NCBI GenBank assembly: GCA_947396885.1
Contig: OX377204.1
Span: forward strand, 49,153,139-49,217,138
From: Heligmosomoides polygyrus polygyrus
Lineage: Eukaryota > Nematoda > Chromadorea > Rhabditida > Heligmosomidae
Direction of reading: 5' to 3'
DNA length: 64,000 nt
Part shown: positions 45,001 through 56,570 of the stretch, one piece after another
How the letters are laid out: the number at the start of each line of letters is the position of its first letter
How positions within the stretch are numbered: the stretch's first letter is position 1
Notes under the pieces: model-generated
Databases searched by the model: none
What the model was told of the DNA's origin: nothing
What the model saw: the letters and a program-made list of their open reading frames with translations, nothing else
Position numbers and translations under genes: made by a program

Positions 45001-48000
45001 TACTCCCATTAGGTCTCCTTATAGCCCTTCTGATTTACTTCTACCCGTTCCACTCCCTTCGTTTGCCTTCTTAAGGATTATTTTCAGCCGTTCGTATGCT
45101 TGCTTGCAACAGCTTGGCAACACCTTAATTTTTCTCCTTAGGTTTTCCTCATTAGTTTGGATTTATTTTCCAAAATAATTTCAAGTCCGATACATTGGTG
45201 CATGGTATTCGTTCGAAGCCGTCATTAGCGTCTTCTCCTATTTCCTTGCCAGCTATGATCAGTTAGCCTACCCGTCCTCTTTTCGACTCGGAAGGATGTG
45301 TCTCGGGCGTCAAGCCCTTAGTAGAGTGCTGCCGTCCACACATAGACAACGAGGGTTAGCATGAAGGCACACCACCTCAGTGTCGTAAGGAAGTTGTCAC
45401 AACGATTCTGTTCCAAGGGGAGTTGTGTTCGTGAACACCTCGCTGCTAAAGCTACAGCGACTGCATTTGATAACTATAGGCCATCCTTTAGGATGTATAT
45501 GGTTGTTACTGGTTTAGTACAATGTGTGCCTGCATTCCAGTGAACTTCGGCTACGTAGAGAGAAGTTGTTGGAGCTGTTCAAGAATGCCGGCAACGATCT
45601 CGCCGAAGTCGACAAGGAGTTCAACGACTACCTCCGCCTTTACGCGGGTTTTATTGTGGAAATGGATGGAAAGCCATCTGCCGCTGGTCAGTTTCGTTGC
45701 CGTTACCTCTAGTTGTGTGTGCCTTTGTTGATCCCCTCAGAAACCTATGTTTTTGTCATTAAACCAACGAATATTGCAGGGGACGATTCTTCAAAGGGAA
45801 ACAGTAAGCTTGCTCCTGTCCAACGCTATGAATGGGGGCACTCTATGCTGGGTACCACTTGCACGTTAGTTCTCCAAGAATTTCGAGAGGTCTCACTATA
45901 CTCCGGAGCAATTAGAGTTTCAGCGAGATGTCCGATTCGTGGTTTGAAGCGCTAAATCTGATAGATTGTATGGCTATGTGGCTGTCTAAGCACGCTGCAT
46001 GGGTAGCTGGCAAGGATGAGGTATCGCTTTTCTCGTTGTTTCACGTTTCAGCACAGTCTATTCCCGTGCATGTTTAAGGTGCGAGAATCGGAAGCGAAGG
46101 AATGTCTGTCCTGTCTGCGACGCGCGGCGGGAATGTTCTCATTTGTCGGAAAAAATCTAAGTATGTCCTTCCTTTTCCTTCAGAATAGTGATATCAGGAG
46201 GCAGTTCCGAACGTTTTCAGGTCGCCTATCAGGAACTGGCGAAATTGAAGGCTCAGATTTTGATATGAAAGTAGGAAGAGCCTATGAGCTCCAGGTACGT
46301 CTCAGAAGAACACTAACGATAATAGCTACACAAAAGTCTGTGGACACCAACAGGATCAGCGTGGCTTTGTTCCGTTCGTCTCCGCGTATGACTGTTAGCT
46401 TTACCATTAGCGTGTTACCGTAAACGCGGAGGTTTCTCCCGTAGGTTCTGTTTTTAAACTTCATGGTTCTGAAATTGACAGAGGTGGGGTGAGTTGTTCT
46501 AGAAGAGAGCGTAACCTTCACTCCACATAGTTACCAGCAAGGGTATAGGGATGTAAGTGAGCGCTAGCCAATCCTCTGGCTTGCCCAGCGCCTTCTCGTC
46601 CCTGTGGCGCTATGTTAACCGTTTAAATGTGTGGGTAACCTCCACCTTGAGCCTATGCACTAACAAACGAGTAGTCATGTTATTGCTTTGTCTGTCGCAC
46701 TGTCCGTTAGGGATAAAATAATGATGGACCGCGATAACCAGCCACTGTTGAGGATGCACCACGAAATTTGTGAGCATTCGAAACCATTCGAATATTCGAA
46801 AGAAAATCGAGAGCACAACCATAGTTATTACTCATCCTCCTGTTGAGCCTTTTGACGATTCCTGGCACACACGTGATCAGCATTTTCTACCGACCCCTTA
46901 CGCCGATTCAGTGGTGGTCTGGTGCTATTTTTGAAATTAAGATGACGTCAGCATTTAATGCATGTAAACCCCTGTATCCGCTTCGAATTTGCTGACGATT
47001 TAGACATCTGGGTTCTTTCAAACTGTACTGTTTATCGGAAGTGGATGTCGCCTGCACCTCGAATCGATTCAGGGTCCAATCCCCGCCCAGGCCGTTCAAG
47101 CCTTGTATCTCTCCGATTCAGTGAATTCCTAGCAGTGATTAACCGTGTTCGGTAGTGTGGAGCACGCATCCTCAGTTGGCCATCAAAAGTCTCTGGGTAG
47201 GCCAAACACTTTTTCAAACGGCATCCACGATATCCATTAGAACTAAAATGAGTGGCACATCCGACAAAGCGATTAGTTACCTCTGACGTTCTTCTTCTAT
47301 TAGTGAAATTATTGGGAGAATGTTTTTGGAAGAGAAGAGTATTGGCTCTCACACTGAACTTTATTATCGGCACGGTTAATAATACCACCCTTCCACGCAC
47401 TGTGGGAACGACTGTAGAGACGTACTCTGGCTAAGGTCTATTCTGAGAGGAAAAGCTGTCATCTCGAGTGTCTTGACCATTATTACACTTGCAGGCCACC
47501 GCTGAAGCGGAGGAGGTAGTTATTGCCCGCGCCATTGAGATGAAACACAATCCAGTCCTTATTTCATCTCTTGCTGCGCATACTGCCAGTACTTTCGCTA
47601 AAGCAGGTTTGTTTATCCCTGCGCCGTTATGATTAGCTGTCTGGCGATAATGAGTTTTCAAATAAAGACAACTCGCAAGCGTTTTGAGGAGAGCAGCTGT
47701 CTTCGCTTAAAGAAGAGACTTTCGGCAGATGGAGGCGATATTTGCAGTTGAAGGAGCATTTCTATCTAGCTTATGGGTACGCCTTTCTCGGAGAATCCCT
47801 TCTGAGAGAGGATAAATGTGGAGAAGCTGTGAGGTGAGTTGTAGGTGACGAGAAGTTTTCAATTGCTCTCCCAAGACCTGCATTTAGAGCTTGCAAGGAA
47901 GGAGTTGCTGAGTATGAGATAGCCTGTGACTTCGCCTCCAAATACAGTTCTGCTCCTGGACCCGGTTTGTTCACATCTTCCAGCACATCGCTCGACTCAA

Positions 48001-51000
48001 ATCCTTACTAACTATGCTTTTTTCAGGAACTCGGATAAAACCTATGGATCATCTGTTCTTCCGAAACATAAAGCCTCTTCTTGTTCGTCATTTAGAGAAG
48101 GCTGAACGTGAAAATGGGTTCATATACCACCAACAGGTACGCTTGGTATATTAGTAGCTGCGCTTCGTTTTTTTTTGTCGGCTCTTCTCATGCAGAGTTG
48201 GAGGCATGCTTTGTGGAGCAAACAACTTCTAGGCTCATGGAAGAGCCTCCAGATATTTTAAATGAGTTATGACTTTATCAATGAGTTTGAAGAGATTATC
48301 ACCTGCTCCTCTGCCTAGGTTCCCGACGAATGCCCACAATTGGATGCGGATCCGAACTATGGAGTAGCGAAGCCTGAACCTTTTCAGTATCCTGCACCGG
48401 CCGAGGTGTGTTTATGTCAGGTTGTCAGGATTATGTGATCGAATGAGCTAGCTCCTTTTATTAGCTCTGGTTGGATGGATGGTCCTGTCTCGCAGTTTAA
48501 GCTCCGTTAATCTCGCATTTGCTAGGTTTGATTGGGGGATTGCCACTTATACGTACAATTCATAGACCGTCCAGTTTTTGTTATGACATAAATCTCCAAA
48601 TCACGAACGCATGAAGTCTTTCTATACTCTCACAAACGTTGTTTTGTTGCGATCGCAACAAATCTGTGAGGTTTGATAACCTTAGTACCAGCTATTTGGG
48701 CTTAAAAAGTATGGATTGAATCATTTTCATCAAAACTTCCAGGTTAACTGATTTCTTGTTGATGTCAGCGGCCAGCTCATATCGTTATAGGGATTGAGTG
48801 TTGATTGGTCCCATGAGGTATAGGTATTGCGTTCGAACAAAAAGAGCCGGTGGTGAAGTGGCCTAGAGCATTCCTGTCCGGTTGCCAAATGGTTCGGGTT
48901 GGAGTCCCGCTTGGCGCTAGAGTTCTGATCGCAAGAAAACATAGTTGTCGGAGCTTAAAGAAAACGAATTTTATCCTTGTGCAGTTCTTGTGACTAGGTC
49001 CTTTTAGGAGAGTAACCTGATAATCTTCAGCCATCTCATACTTCTACTCTATTTGGGAGAATCTACTGTAGTGGAGCTAAACGAAAGTTTTTATGTCACG
49101 TCATAGTTCAATCCTGGTAAAAGTCGCTTATGGCTTTGTTGCATAGCTCTTCCCACATCGAATACTTGGACACTACTCAATTTTTCGGGCTCCATTAACA
49201 AAAAAAATCGTCCACAATTTGTCGGGGCTAGTTACTTGAGGTCATTTTACCGCGAATGTGGCATTCGCCTGCAAGGCAGCTCACTCACTGTAACTCCATA
49301 GGCTAACATGTTTCTTTACAACGCCAGAAAATCAGTCTTTCTGGTTTCCTCATTGCGAGCTGTTTGAAGGCGCAGAAAAGGCGTTGGACAGATGGCGCGG
49401 GATCCGGACGACAGGATTTTGGTGGATCACCATAGCTGTGTCTGCAGCGACTTGTGATAATTGGTTTGTTACGATACCAGCGACCTAGGGGCCGCCAAAC
49501 GTCTGGTTAGGGGCTTCGCCCCCGAACCCGAATCGAACATCCCAATATTCCTTCTTTCTTCTTTAGGCTTCTTACTTTTAGTAACTTTTACTTTCAGTAA
49601 AAAATGGTTTTACTATATAGATTGGTGCAGCGGGATATGATAGATCAGAATCTTCACGGCTCCTATGAAGCCATCCACCCTCTGTCGCATATGCACGATT
49701 TATTATCCGAAGTATGCCTATCACCCGTTTTCAGAAACCCGGCGCACATTGGGCGATATTGAGGGAAACTGTTCCGGCCCCTTATCCCCCCTCTAGTGGT
49801 TCCCCTTTGCTGATCACCTCTTCAGTGGTTCCCCTCCTACTGGTCCTCTTACTCGGAATCCCAATGCACGTTCGACGACGTCAATAGAAATTGTAAATTA
49901 GGTGGAGGCCGTGTCTGCGACACGTCTTCTGAATACCGACATATGTTGGACGACGTCTGCGGCACGTCGTTTGAATCCATACGCACCATGGACGACAGCC
50001 ATTCTTCCGAATCTCTACGCACGTTGGACGACGTCTTCTCCACGTCTTCTGCATCCCTACGCACGTTGGACGACCCTGACGCGTTTCCCCTGAATATATC
50101 GTAAACTTGGCTGATCCGCCGCCAAGGATATAGTTCGCCAGCAATCTCCCATAGTTAACCTGAAAGAAAACCCGGCTGGCATACGTCGCACTGTCATAGG
50201 CATCTCTCGACTTTAGCCCGTCTCCCCCACCCCTCCTTGTGACGGACACGTGACATTAGCCGATTATATATAGTAGATCACTTTAAGAGCACGACAAATG
50301 TAACAGGACATGGCGGTATAAATGCAGAAATTCTTTGGGCAGAGCCTATATGGGTCAGAAATCCGCTGGTCTTGAAAGGATATATCGCGCCCAGAGTGGA
50401 TTGCTTATACGCAATCTCGATTACCTACCTACGGTACCGCTAGGTCATGCCTGTGGAACAGGGATGTGCGTAATTACGCTTTACGATTTACGATCTCACG
50501 ATTTACGACTATTATTGCCAAATGCTTTTAGGATTTACGATTTACGACATTTTGGGTCTTAAATAATAAATTTTCGTAAATGTGATCTTTGATCAATAAC
50601 AAACTGGCGACCAAATCTATGTGGGCTGGGTTATAGAGATGTGCCCACTGTAACGATCCTCTCTTATAGCTCATTCCCACTTCCATTAAGAGTTGATTTT
50701 TGATGATTTGATGTGTTACTGTGGCAGACGATACCGTCCTGTGCATAGGCTCCCCGACTTTTCTCTTCGTTAACTAGCTTTTCCATTTCTCTAACATTGT
50801 AAAGGCTGCCGTTTAGAGCCGGACAGGTTTGAAGAGGAGAAACAAGTGCAGTACAATACTAAAAAATAATCTTCTGCCTAGGAGGCTTGGCTCCTCCGTT
50901 TCCGTTCCAGAGCCAGCGAGGCACATCGTATTCCTAGTGCCGATTGTTGTTCCATTCCAGCCCACGAAAGGACACTGGATGCAGTTTTTTAGAGGAGAGA

Positions 51001-53360
51001 CGAGTATTCTTTGATCCGCGTCCTATTTGGTAATAACGCCTAGACAGTTTGTTTACAACAGATTCATGTTAACCCTAGCGAGCAGAATTGACGCAAATCC
51101 ACGAGCATCATTCGTGTAAGGAAGCGGAGTGTAGAAGGTTGCTACAATCGTGTGGAAAAGATAGCCCACTAATGTCTCGGTATATGTCGCGAAGACGGGC
51201 AGCATTGTGGGACGGAAACGCTCCATCCAATCAGACCGCATTGAATGGGCATGCCATTCGGAGAGGGCGTACAGTTGTTACCCTGATCGCCTGGAATGTT
51301 TTCGGTCTGTGCTCTGTTTGGTTAGTATTGGCTGGCGCGCCCTTAGCTACCAATGCTGCTCACCTTTGCGACATGTTTCTATCGGTTTTCATTGTGCTTT
51401 ATAGGGCCTAGCAAATTGGTATAAGAAGTGCGGTAAAATCGAGCGCGTAGCTTTTCAAGAAAAGGTCGAACTGGTTTTGACAGTTTTGGGATCTATCCTA
51501 GTTCGGGGGAGGGCACATAATTAAAAGTTATGCAACAAATTGACTTGACACTCACAGAGCCGATTGGGGAGAACAGAATAGGGCCTAAGCTACAAATTTC
51601 ATTAAAAAAACATGGTTTCACCGCGGTTGTAAACAGACAACGTTATGCGCCCCCTCACATGAGGCAGCAGGGTTATAACATGTCAAGCGGCGGTCAGCTG
51701 TGTTTGAATGCGTCTTACCGCCGAAACGTCTTTAGAACCGCGGTTATTCGCATGTTTTTTTATTTTCTGTTCGTTTCGTTCTTCGTTATTTAGATCCTAT
51801 TCTCTTCTCTTCAATCCGCTCTGTGAGTGTCAAGACAATTTGTTGCATAATTTTTAATCCTGTGCCCCCCGGACTAGGATAGATCCCAGTTTTGATCTTG
51901 ATTTCGGTGGTGCGATTGAGTTTATCGTATTCGCTCTATCTAATCCGCTTACAATGCTGCAGGTTCTCGGAGAGGAAACTGAGGTGGCGAAGAGCAGCCT
52001 GAGCGAGCGCATGGAGTTATTAAGTAGTAGAGCAATATTATAACGTTTTCGAAATCTTACAAGTGCAGGCTGTGCCATAAATCAACGCATTTGTCAGTGG
52101 TGAAGCGATTGGTTAATTTTTAGTTTGGACAGCGAATTTTTCACTGTTTCTGCTAAAACATAGCCTAATAGAAGGCTAAAAATTGGTAGTAAGTTAGGAC
52201 TTTAATGAACATTCAAGCGATGCAAGCTTTTTGTTGGAATGCCATGCATGGGCTTAAGTAAAGTTTTTGAATGTGCAGTTTTTTGACTTTCCTGAAACGT
52301 GTAAAGTTTGGTCCGAAAGATGTTTTACTACCAAGTAGCCGTGTAAAAAGAAATAGTTTGGTAAGTTAACTGTTCAAAGCTGAAGCTGAAAATAACACGA
52401 CAGTTAAATAAATATTAATCACATCTGATTATCTTTAGCAGAAAAAAGCATTAGGAAATTTAGTTGTACTGCACTATAATTCAGATGACCCTTACTATTT
52501 ACGATCTACGAAATTTCGAATTTTATTTGAGCACATCCCTGCTGTTGAGTTGCTCAATGGTACTTATCTCGTAGTGCTAGCCTAAAAGTCCTAGCATCCG
52601 TTATTCAAATTCTAGTTGCCCTACATGACATTACACTTATACATTCTTCTATCGATCATACAGTAGGTTGTGTATTCACAACAGTGATGACCTACAGTCG
52701 AGACCAATGCCTAAGATTTTGTCGCGTGAAGTTTCGCTCTATCGCGCTGTTTGAGGGCGCAGAAGTGCAACGTCGAGAGATTTTGTTCATTTCTCATGCA
52801 CTTCACCAGCTGGTTTCAGCGCTGCCGTATGCACATTGGGTCGATGCATCCATAACTTTTCGGCTGATTGAGGACGGGCCGTATTAAATACGAGGATCAT
52901 GATATTGCGGCAGTTACGATTTGCCTGTGGTTTGCGCTAGTCCATGGACTGGTCCTACGTGTTCCTTTGAGGGGAATTAGCGAAGACGTTTTGCAGTATT
53001 TTTGAAGCTTGCCACATACATATTTATCGGAATTTATCGAACCGGTCGTGACTCGTGAGATGTCGAGATTGGAGAGACCGTTACGCAGCACCTTAAGATA
53101 AATAATGTCACTATTCCATTCTCACTAACAGGATGCATCTGCTCTGTTGTGCAAGTACTACGATTACGCAGTGGTGATGTTATGGTTGCTTTCAGTGTTG
53201 GACGCCGGCAGTGTATTCGTCGTTTGACATTGGAAAAGCCACAATGCCGGATTTCTCAAAGATGAAGAAAGGGAAGAAGGAACTGAAGCCGGTCGTCGAG
53301 GAGAAGATCTATCAGACCGAGAAGGACCCAAACAACTTCAGTGGCTGTTCCATTTCCTAG
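42077..53360 (+). CDS. BROX: BROX homologue (BRO1 domain- and CAAX motif-containing protein), 12 exons
   Basis: Exons: 42077-42177, 45541-45686, 45780-45864, 45924-46020, 46079-46144, 46184-46294, 47495-47606, 47689-47833, 47876-47964, 48027-48136, 48319-48405, 53196-53360. They join in frame into 437 residues (human BROX is 411). The start [11 protein letters not shown] is the BROX N-terminus. Later landmarks in order are [105 protein letters not shown] and [12 protein letters not shown]. The last exon gives [10 protein letters not shown] and ends in CSIS, a farnesylation-type CAAX box. From family knowledge the BRO1 domain binds ESCRT-III (CHMP4), and prenylated BROX acts at the nuclear envelope during rupture repair. 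Least certain is the 39-nt intron at 46145-46183; keeping it adds 13 residues in frame. Introns 1, 6 and 11 (3.4, 1.2 and 4.8 kb) hold transposons; the others are 39-182 nt. Confidence 0.93.
42655..42780 (+). mobile_element. SINE-like repeat, copy 2 (fragment, BROX intron 1)
   Basis: GATAAAGCACTGGCTTTTCCATCGGCTGGCCAC and AGAAGTAG...TGGCGCATC match, inverted, the body of the 14745-15045 copy. The tRNA-like head is missing. Confidence 0.5.
42955..43115 (-). mobile_element. SINE-like repeat, copy 3 (BROX intron 1)
   Basis: Same orientation as the 14.7 kb copy: CCGGACAAGTCTGGTAC, GGAAGGCTTG, GAAATCCGAACC (B box on the minus strand) and ACGCGCCCA are in the same order. The A-box region is shortened. 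Confidence 0.6.
43321..44840. mobile_element. segment bounded by 100-bp inverted repeats (BROX intron 1)
   Basis: 43321-43420 and 44741-44840 are near-perfect inverted repeats (landmarks ACAAGAACGGAGGCAGCGG and GACATTTCTTCTACCGTAAT), about 95 percent identical by eye. The interior holds a direct repeat (43471-43640 and 43797-43965) and the open frame 43291-43713, whose first part lies in the arm and which I do not recognise. No clear target duplication was seen, so the element class is open. It lies within BROX intron 1. Confidence 0.65.
43471..43965. repeat. direct repeat of about 165 bp inside the inverted-repeat segment
   Basis: GAAGAAAAAATTTTCGCC...GTGGTACTTCG...CACCTTCCA...AATGAAG in 43471-43640 recurs with roughly 80 percent identity in 43797-43965. 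The second copy carries stops relative to the open frame of the first. Confidence 0.7.
47010..47275 (+). mobile_element. SINE-like repeat, copy 4 (BROX intron 6)
   Basis: GGTCCAATCCCCGCCCAGGCC (degenerate B box), CAAGCCTTG, TCAGTGAATTC, CAGTTGGCCATCA and GGCATCCACGATATCC follow the order of the 14.7 kb copy read in reverse complement. Confidence 0.55.
48850..48930 (+). repeat. tRNA-like sequence, probable SINE head (BROX intron 11)
   Basis: GCCGGTGGTGAAGTGGCCTA resembles a tRNA 5' end with an A box, and GGTTCGGGTTGGAGTCCCGC holds a B-box-like GGTTGGAGTCC. The predicted arms do not close into a convincing cloverleaf, so I do not call a tRNA gene. Confidence 0.4.
49870..50095. repeat. 42-bp minisatellite, about five units (BROX intron 11)
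   Basis: GTTGGACGAC recurs at 49945, 50023 and 50065, with a variant (ATGGACGAC) at 49988 and another near 49872. Spacing is 42, 36 and 42 bp. All spacings are multiples of three, so the minus strand stays open ([35 protein letters not shown]) for 71 codons. That openness follows from the repeat and is not evidence of a gene. Confidence 0.75.
50459..52541. mobile_element. hAT-like non-autonomous transposon F (BROX intron 11)
   Basis: Termini CAGGGATGTGC (50459) and GCACATCCCTG (ending 52541) are typical of hAT elements. They are flanked by 8-bp repeats CTGTGGAA (50451-50458) and CTGTTGAG (52542-52549), six of eight identical, as expected for an old hAT duplication. The left subterminal zone is a cluster of TTTACGA repeats (50470-50580); a sister copy of this end starts at 61981. 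No transposase motif was found in the 2.1 kb. MITE E1 is nested inside. Confidence 0.75.
51489..51886. mobile_element. MITE E1 with perfect 8-bp target duplication, nested in F
   Basis: Terminal repeats GGATCTATCCTAGTTCGGGG (51489) and complement (ending 51886) extend about 90 bp inward (ATGCAACAAATTG, TTGACACTCACAGAGC). Flanks are CAGTTTTG on both sides (51481-51488 and 51887-51894), identical. It is 398 bp long with no coding capacity. It shares its terminus with E2 at 59581. Confidence 0.9.
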
Positions 53361-55010
53361 TCTAAACAGCTTCCCTTTGAACTCCTTCACTTTTGGAGCT
53401 CTTGACTGGGTTGTTCTACTTAATATTCTAAGCTAAATACCTTAAGCGAGTCTGAGATTCCTGAGATTTTACACAGTGTGATTTGCATTGACAAATGTCA
53501 CTTTGGCGATCGGTGTCCGCCGTTTCAACTTTTATTCTCAGCTTCGCGTTTCGAGAAGGGGAATCCCTGCCAAGGTGAACATATTTCTTTGCCCCTCGTG
53601 ACGATATCGAGTAATGGTGAATGCTGTCCTACGATTATCTGCGGCATCGGACAACTTCGGGCGACGTTGGACGAACGCGCAACTATTTTCCTGGAGCTAT
53701 TCTTTTCTGTCCCGACTCTACACATTGGCCAATTAATAAGTGATGTATCTTCTTGGGTTAGCTTTATCCACGAAGAAATTAGCTAGCTTTGTCGGAAGGT
53801 TTTGGGATCGTGAAGGAGGTGGCTTGGTGATGAGGCAAGTCCGAGATCCGGCAGACTCGCAACCTGCCTCGCTGCTATATGACACGTCAGGTTCTGCTAC
53901 GCATTTGCCCCACCCAACATGGGCTGCATCGGACCACATTGTGTGTCAGTGTCTTCCGGGAAGTCTCGTCGTCGACTCCTATCCCAGCTCAAACGTCGCG
54001 ACCTTCTGACGTTCGCAGCAGAATCCAATGCAGTTTTCTGTTCTGAATTTCCCTTTCTTACGATCATGAAACAGTAGAGGTGAAAGAAAGCCCCTCAGGT
54101 CATAGAAAATGGTTGAGCCTTCGCTGGGCTATCGATGAAACATCTCAAGAGCTGTGCAGTTGTGTCAAGAAAGCCCCACGCAGGGTAGTGGTGCCGAAAT
54201 TACTTTGGTGGTCACCAGAACATCGCATGGAGACGTCCATGTCAAAATGGCGAATGTATACCATTTTCATGTCGAAAACACTTTTCTAATCAAGTCATTT
54301 TTACGCCAAATTGGACACTTCTATTTTAGCCTATGTCTTTTGAAACCAAAGCGAGCTGTTCCAAATCAAAGTGAGTTTCTTCTACACTCAACTAGAGACT
54401 CTCTAAAAAGGCTATAACAATTTTTGTTCAAGAAAAATTTTAGTATGATTCCTCAGAAGTTAAATTCACCTGGAATACATTGTTTGAAAATGTATGAAAT
54501 TCTTTTTTTTTTTTTTTGGGCGGGGGGGGGGGGGACAATGCTTCCAAAGTTGCCCTAAAGAGCAGAAAGGCGGCCATTTTTTTAGTGCAAAATGAAGGGA
54601 TTGTACCATGCCTTCGTCCAAGGCGTCGTGATTTTTATTCGAAATTTCACACCTGTAAATAATGTGTTTGTAAAGAACACACACATATCTCCACTTTGAT
54701 GCTTTATAAACAGCATTTACGCTTTCAATGAATTAAAAATGCGACACTTTTTCGAGTGTATGGCGCGATCTCGCCATTTAGTGCGCTGCCTTGTTGCTCA
54801 CAAAAATCTTAATGTAATTCATTATTTTGTCTGAAAAAAATCATTCAGTTGTTTAACAATGTTCATTTGGAAAGCTGATCTGAAAATTTTCAAGAACATT
54901 GCACCAAAATTTCCTTGAACAAAAAATTCTTCTAACTATAAAGGGAGTCTGTAGTTTAACCTGTAAAAAGGTCATTTCTATCTGGAAAAGCTCACTTTGA
55001 TTTCAAAAGT
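53361..55010. other. downstream of BROX; no recognisable gene
   Basis: No AATAAA was noticed directly after the BROX stop. Frames 53478-53786, 53740-54009 and 54080-54289 are open but carry no known motif. A long T-tract followed by a G-tract lies at about 54505-54535. Confidence 0.4.
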
Positions 55011-55014
55011 CTTA

Positions 55015-55246
55015 AGCCTACGCACACTGTTGCGGCAACGCGGCAGACCTATCTTAGTCCGGACTGCCGCTGACGTGCCGCCTACGCCGGAGGCGCGGTG
55101 CAGCAGCTGCCGTCAACGCGGCAACGTCAATAATGATTCAACGCATTGTTGCCGCTGCAGCCGCTTTGCTGCTGCAGTTTTGCCTCCTGCGAGGCAGTTT
55201 TGGCCCCTGCCGCGTATGCGGCTGCCGCAAAACTGTGCGTAGGGCT
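55015..55246. mobile_element. GC-rich MITE, first of an abutting pair, TSD TTA
   Basis: Termini AGCCTACGCACACTGTTGCG (55015) and complement-like CAAAACTGTGCGTAGGGCT (ending 55246) are flanked by TTA at 55012-55014 and 55247-55249. The interior is dominated by GCGGCA/TGCCGC repeats. Its ends resemble MITE D (AGGCTCGTGCACAG). Confidence 0.8.
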
Positions 55247-55249
55247 TTA

Positions 55250-55509
55250 AGGCCTCCGCACACTTTTGCGTCAAAGTGGCGGGCGGCAAAACGCGTGAAG
55301 CGCGCCGCACACGCATACTCTAGTCCTGCTGTCGGCAAGCGGCGGAGGCATTGTACTCTTTCTAGTGGGAACCACTGCTGCTATTCCCTTCCCGCCTTCT
55401 GTCTGCGCTCTAGGCGATTCCTGCCGCGGCTAGAGCGCAGACAGATAACTATGGCTCACTTGCGGCGCCGCCGCCGTCGCCCAACATCTTGCCGCAAGAG
55501 TGTGCGGCT
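55250..55509. mobile_element. GC-rich MITE, second of an abutting pair
   Basis: It starts AGGCCTCCGCACACTTTTGCG directly after the TTA that also closes the first MITE, and ends CGCAAGAGTGTGCGGCT at 55509. The right-hand TTA is not present, so that end is degraded or the right boundary is approximate. Open frames across both MITEs (for example 55133-55561) come from base composition. Confidence 0.65.
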
Positions 55510-56214
55510 GAAACACGGCACTGCCACCTTTAGCCGCATGCACACTCGGCAGCGGCGGTAGACGTGATTAAGCATAGGGGCATCGATTCCCGCCAACTCG
55601 ATCGTCCTATGCTTAGGCCAATGTTATACGCTGTTGCCGGCGACAGTGTTACGCGGACTGCTACGCAGTGCGTAAAACGGCGGCGTTGCTCGGTCTCCCG
55701 CTTTATTTCTGCGCTCTTGCCTATCCTAATCACGACCGGAGCGTAGACAGGACGTTGTCGCACTTCTGGGCCGTCGCCGACCAAAATCGTGCCTCAGAAG
55801 TATTCTGGTGCCTCAGGCGTTGCTCTGCAAGACTCATCATCACAATTCCATTCGACCTGAAAATAGTGTATATTGACCGACCACAACCTTCCAGAAATAC
55901 GGTGCGAATATTCCATTCGACAATGATGCTTGTCATTCTGTTAAACCTCATACCGTAGCAATGCTAACCACAAAAATGGTTTAGGGGTTTGATGTTCTTC
56001 GCCTGTCCTTCATGTGAATACGCATGTAGTGAAACACTTTACGCTACCTAGAATGCATGCTATTAGCTCTTTTGGAGCCCATTATTGTGATTTGTACAGC
56101 CATACTTTGTATCTTCATTTGTTGATATGTATTGTAAATATTTCTCTCTGTGAAGTAAGTGCTCTAATAAAACGTAAAATTGTAGACCGCTGTTTCAAGT
56201 TTCCGTTTCTACTC

Positions 56215-56465
56215 AAGACTTTCTTTTGTCCTGTAAGAATTCGCCAGCTTGCAGCGTCGAAGAAGAGACGAGAGCGAGTAACGTTCACCTCGTGCGCAAC
56301 TGCTCGATTCCGCTGTTCTTCCTGCCCTAAGTGGCGTTTTAGAGACCTGGTTCGTTCGAAAGGAAAACGGTCGTCGTTCGGAGTGGCACAACTCGTGTAA
56401 GGTGGAGACCCAGGCCCAAGCGTGGAGTGCGATTTCTGCCAAAAATTTACGACCCCCCCCCCCCT
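56215..56465 (-). repeat. dispersed repeat shared with 38,570-38,620
   Basis: On the minus strand GGGGGTCGTAAATTTTTGGCAGAAATCGCA, then CCACGCTTG, parallels the plus-strand GGGGTCGTAAATTTTCGTCAAAAATCGGA, then CAACGCTTG, at 38588. Both copies lie beside runs of G/C and short TC-rich tracts. The element type is unknown. Confidence 0.45.
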
Positions 56466-56570
56466 CACCAGAAGAGTCTTAGAGCGCCCCCCCCCCCTTC
56501 GAGAGAATCGATGTGAACTTGTTTCTTATATTGCAGACAATTTTAGAAAATGTGAAAGAAAGGAAAAATA

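Noticed and set aside
45361..45543. Open frame with [10 protein letters not shown] that resembles the BROX N-terminal KAT(A/P) motif
   Set aside because: The true first exon at 42077 supplies the whole N-terminus and joins 45541 in phase (KICG then ELRLRR); the frame at 45361 would duplicate that region.
48850..48930. tRNA gene
   Set aside because: A and B boxes are present, but the arms do not form a proper cloverleaf; more likely a SINE head.
49849..50249. Minus-strand protein genes over the minisatellite
   Set aside because: Openness follows from a repeat period divisible by three; no start, splice or domain support.
55133..55561. 142-residue plus-strand frame, Arg/Ala rich
   Set aside because: It lies across two GC-rich MITEs; stops are scarce because of base composition.
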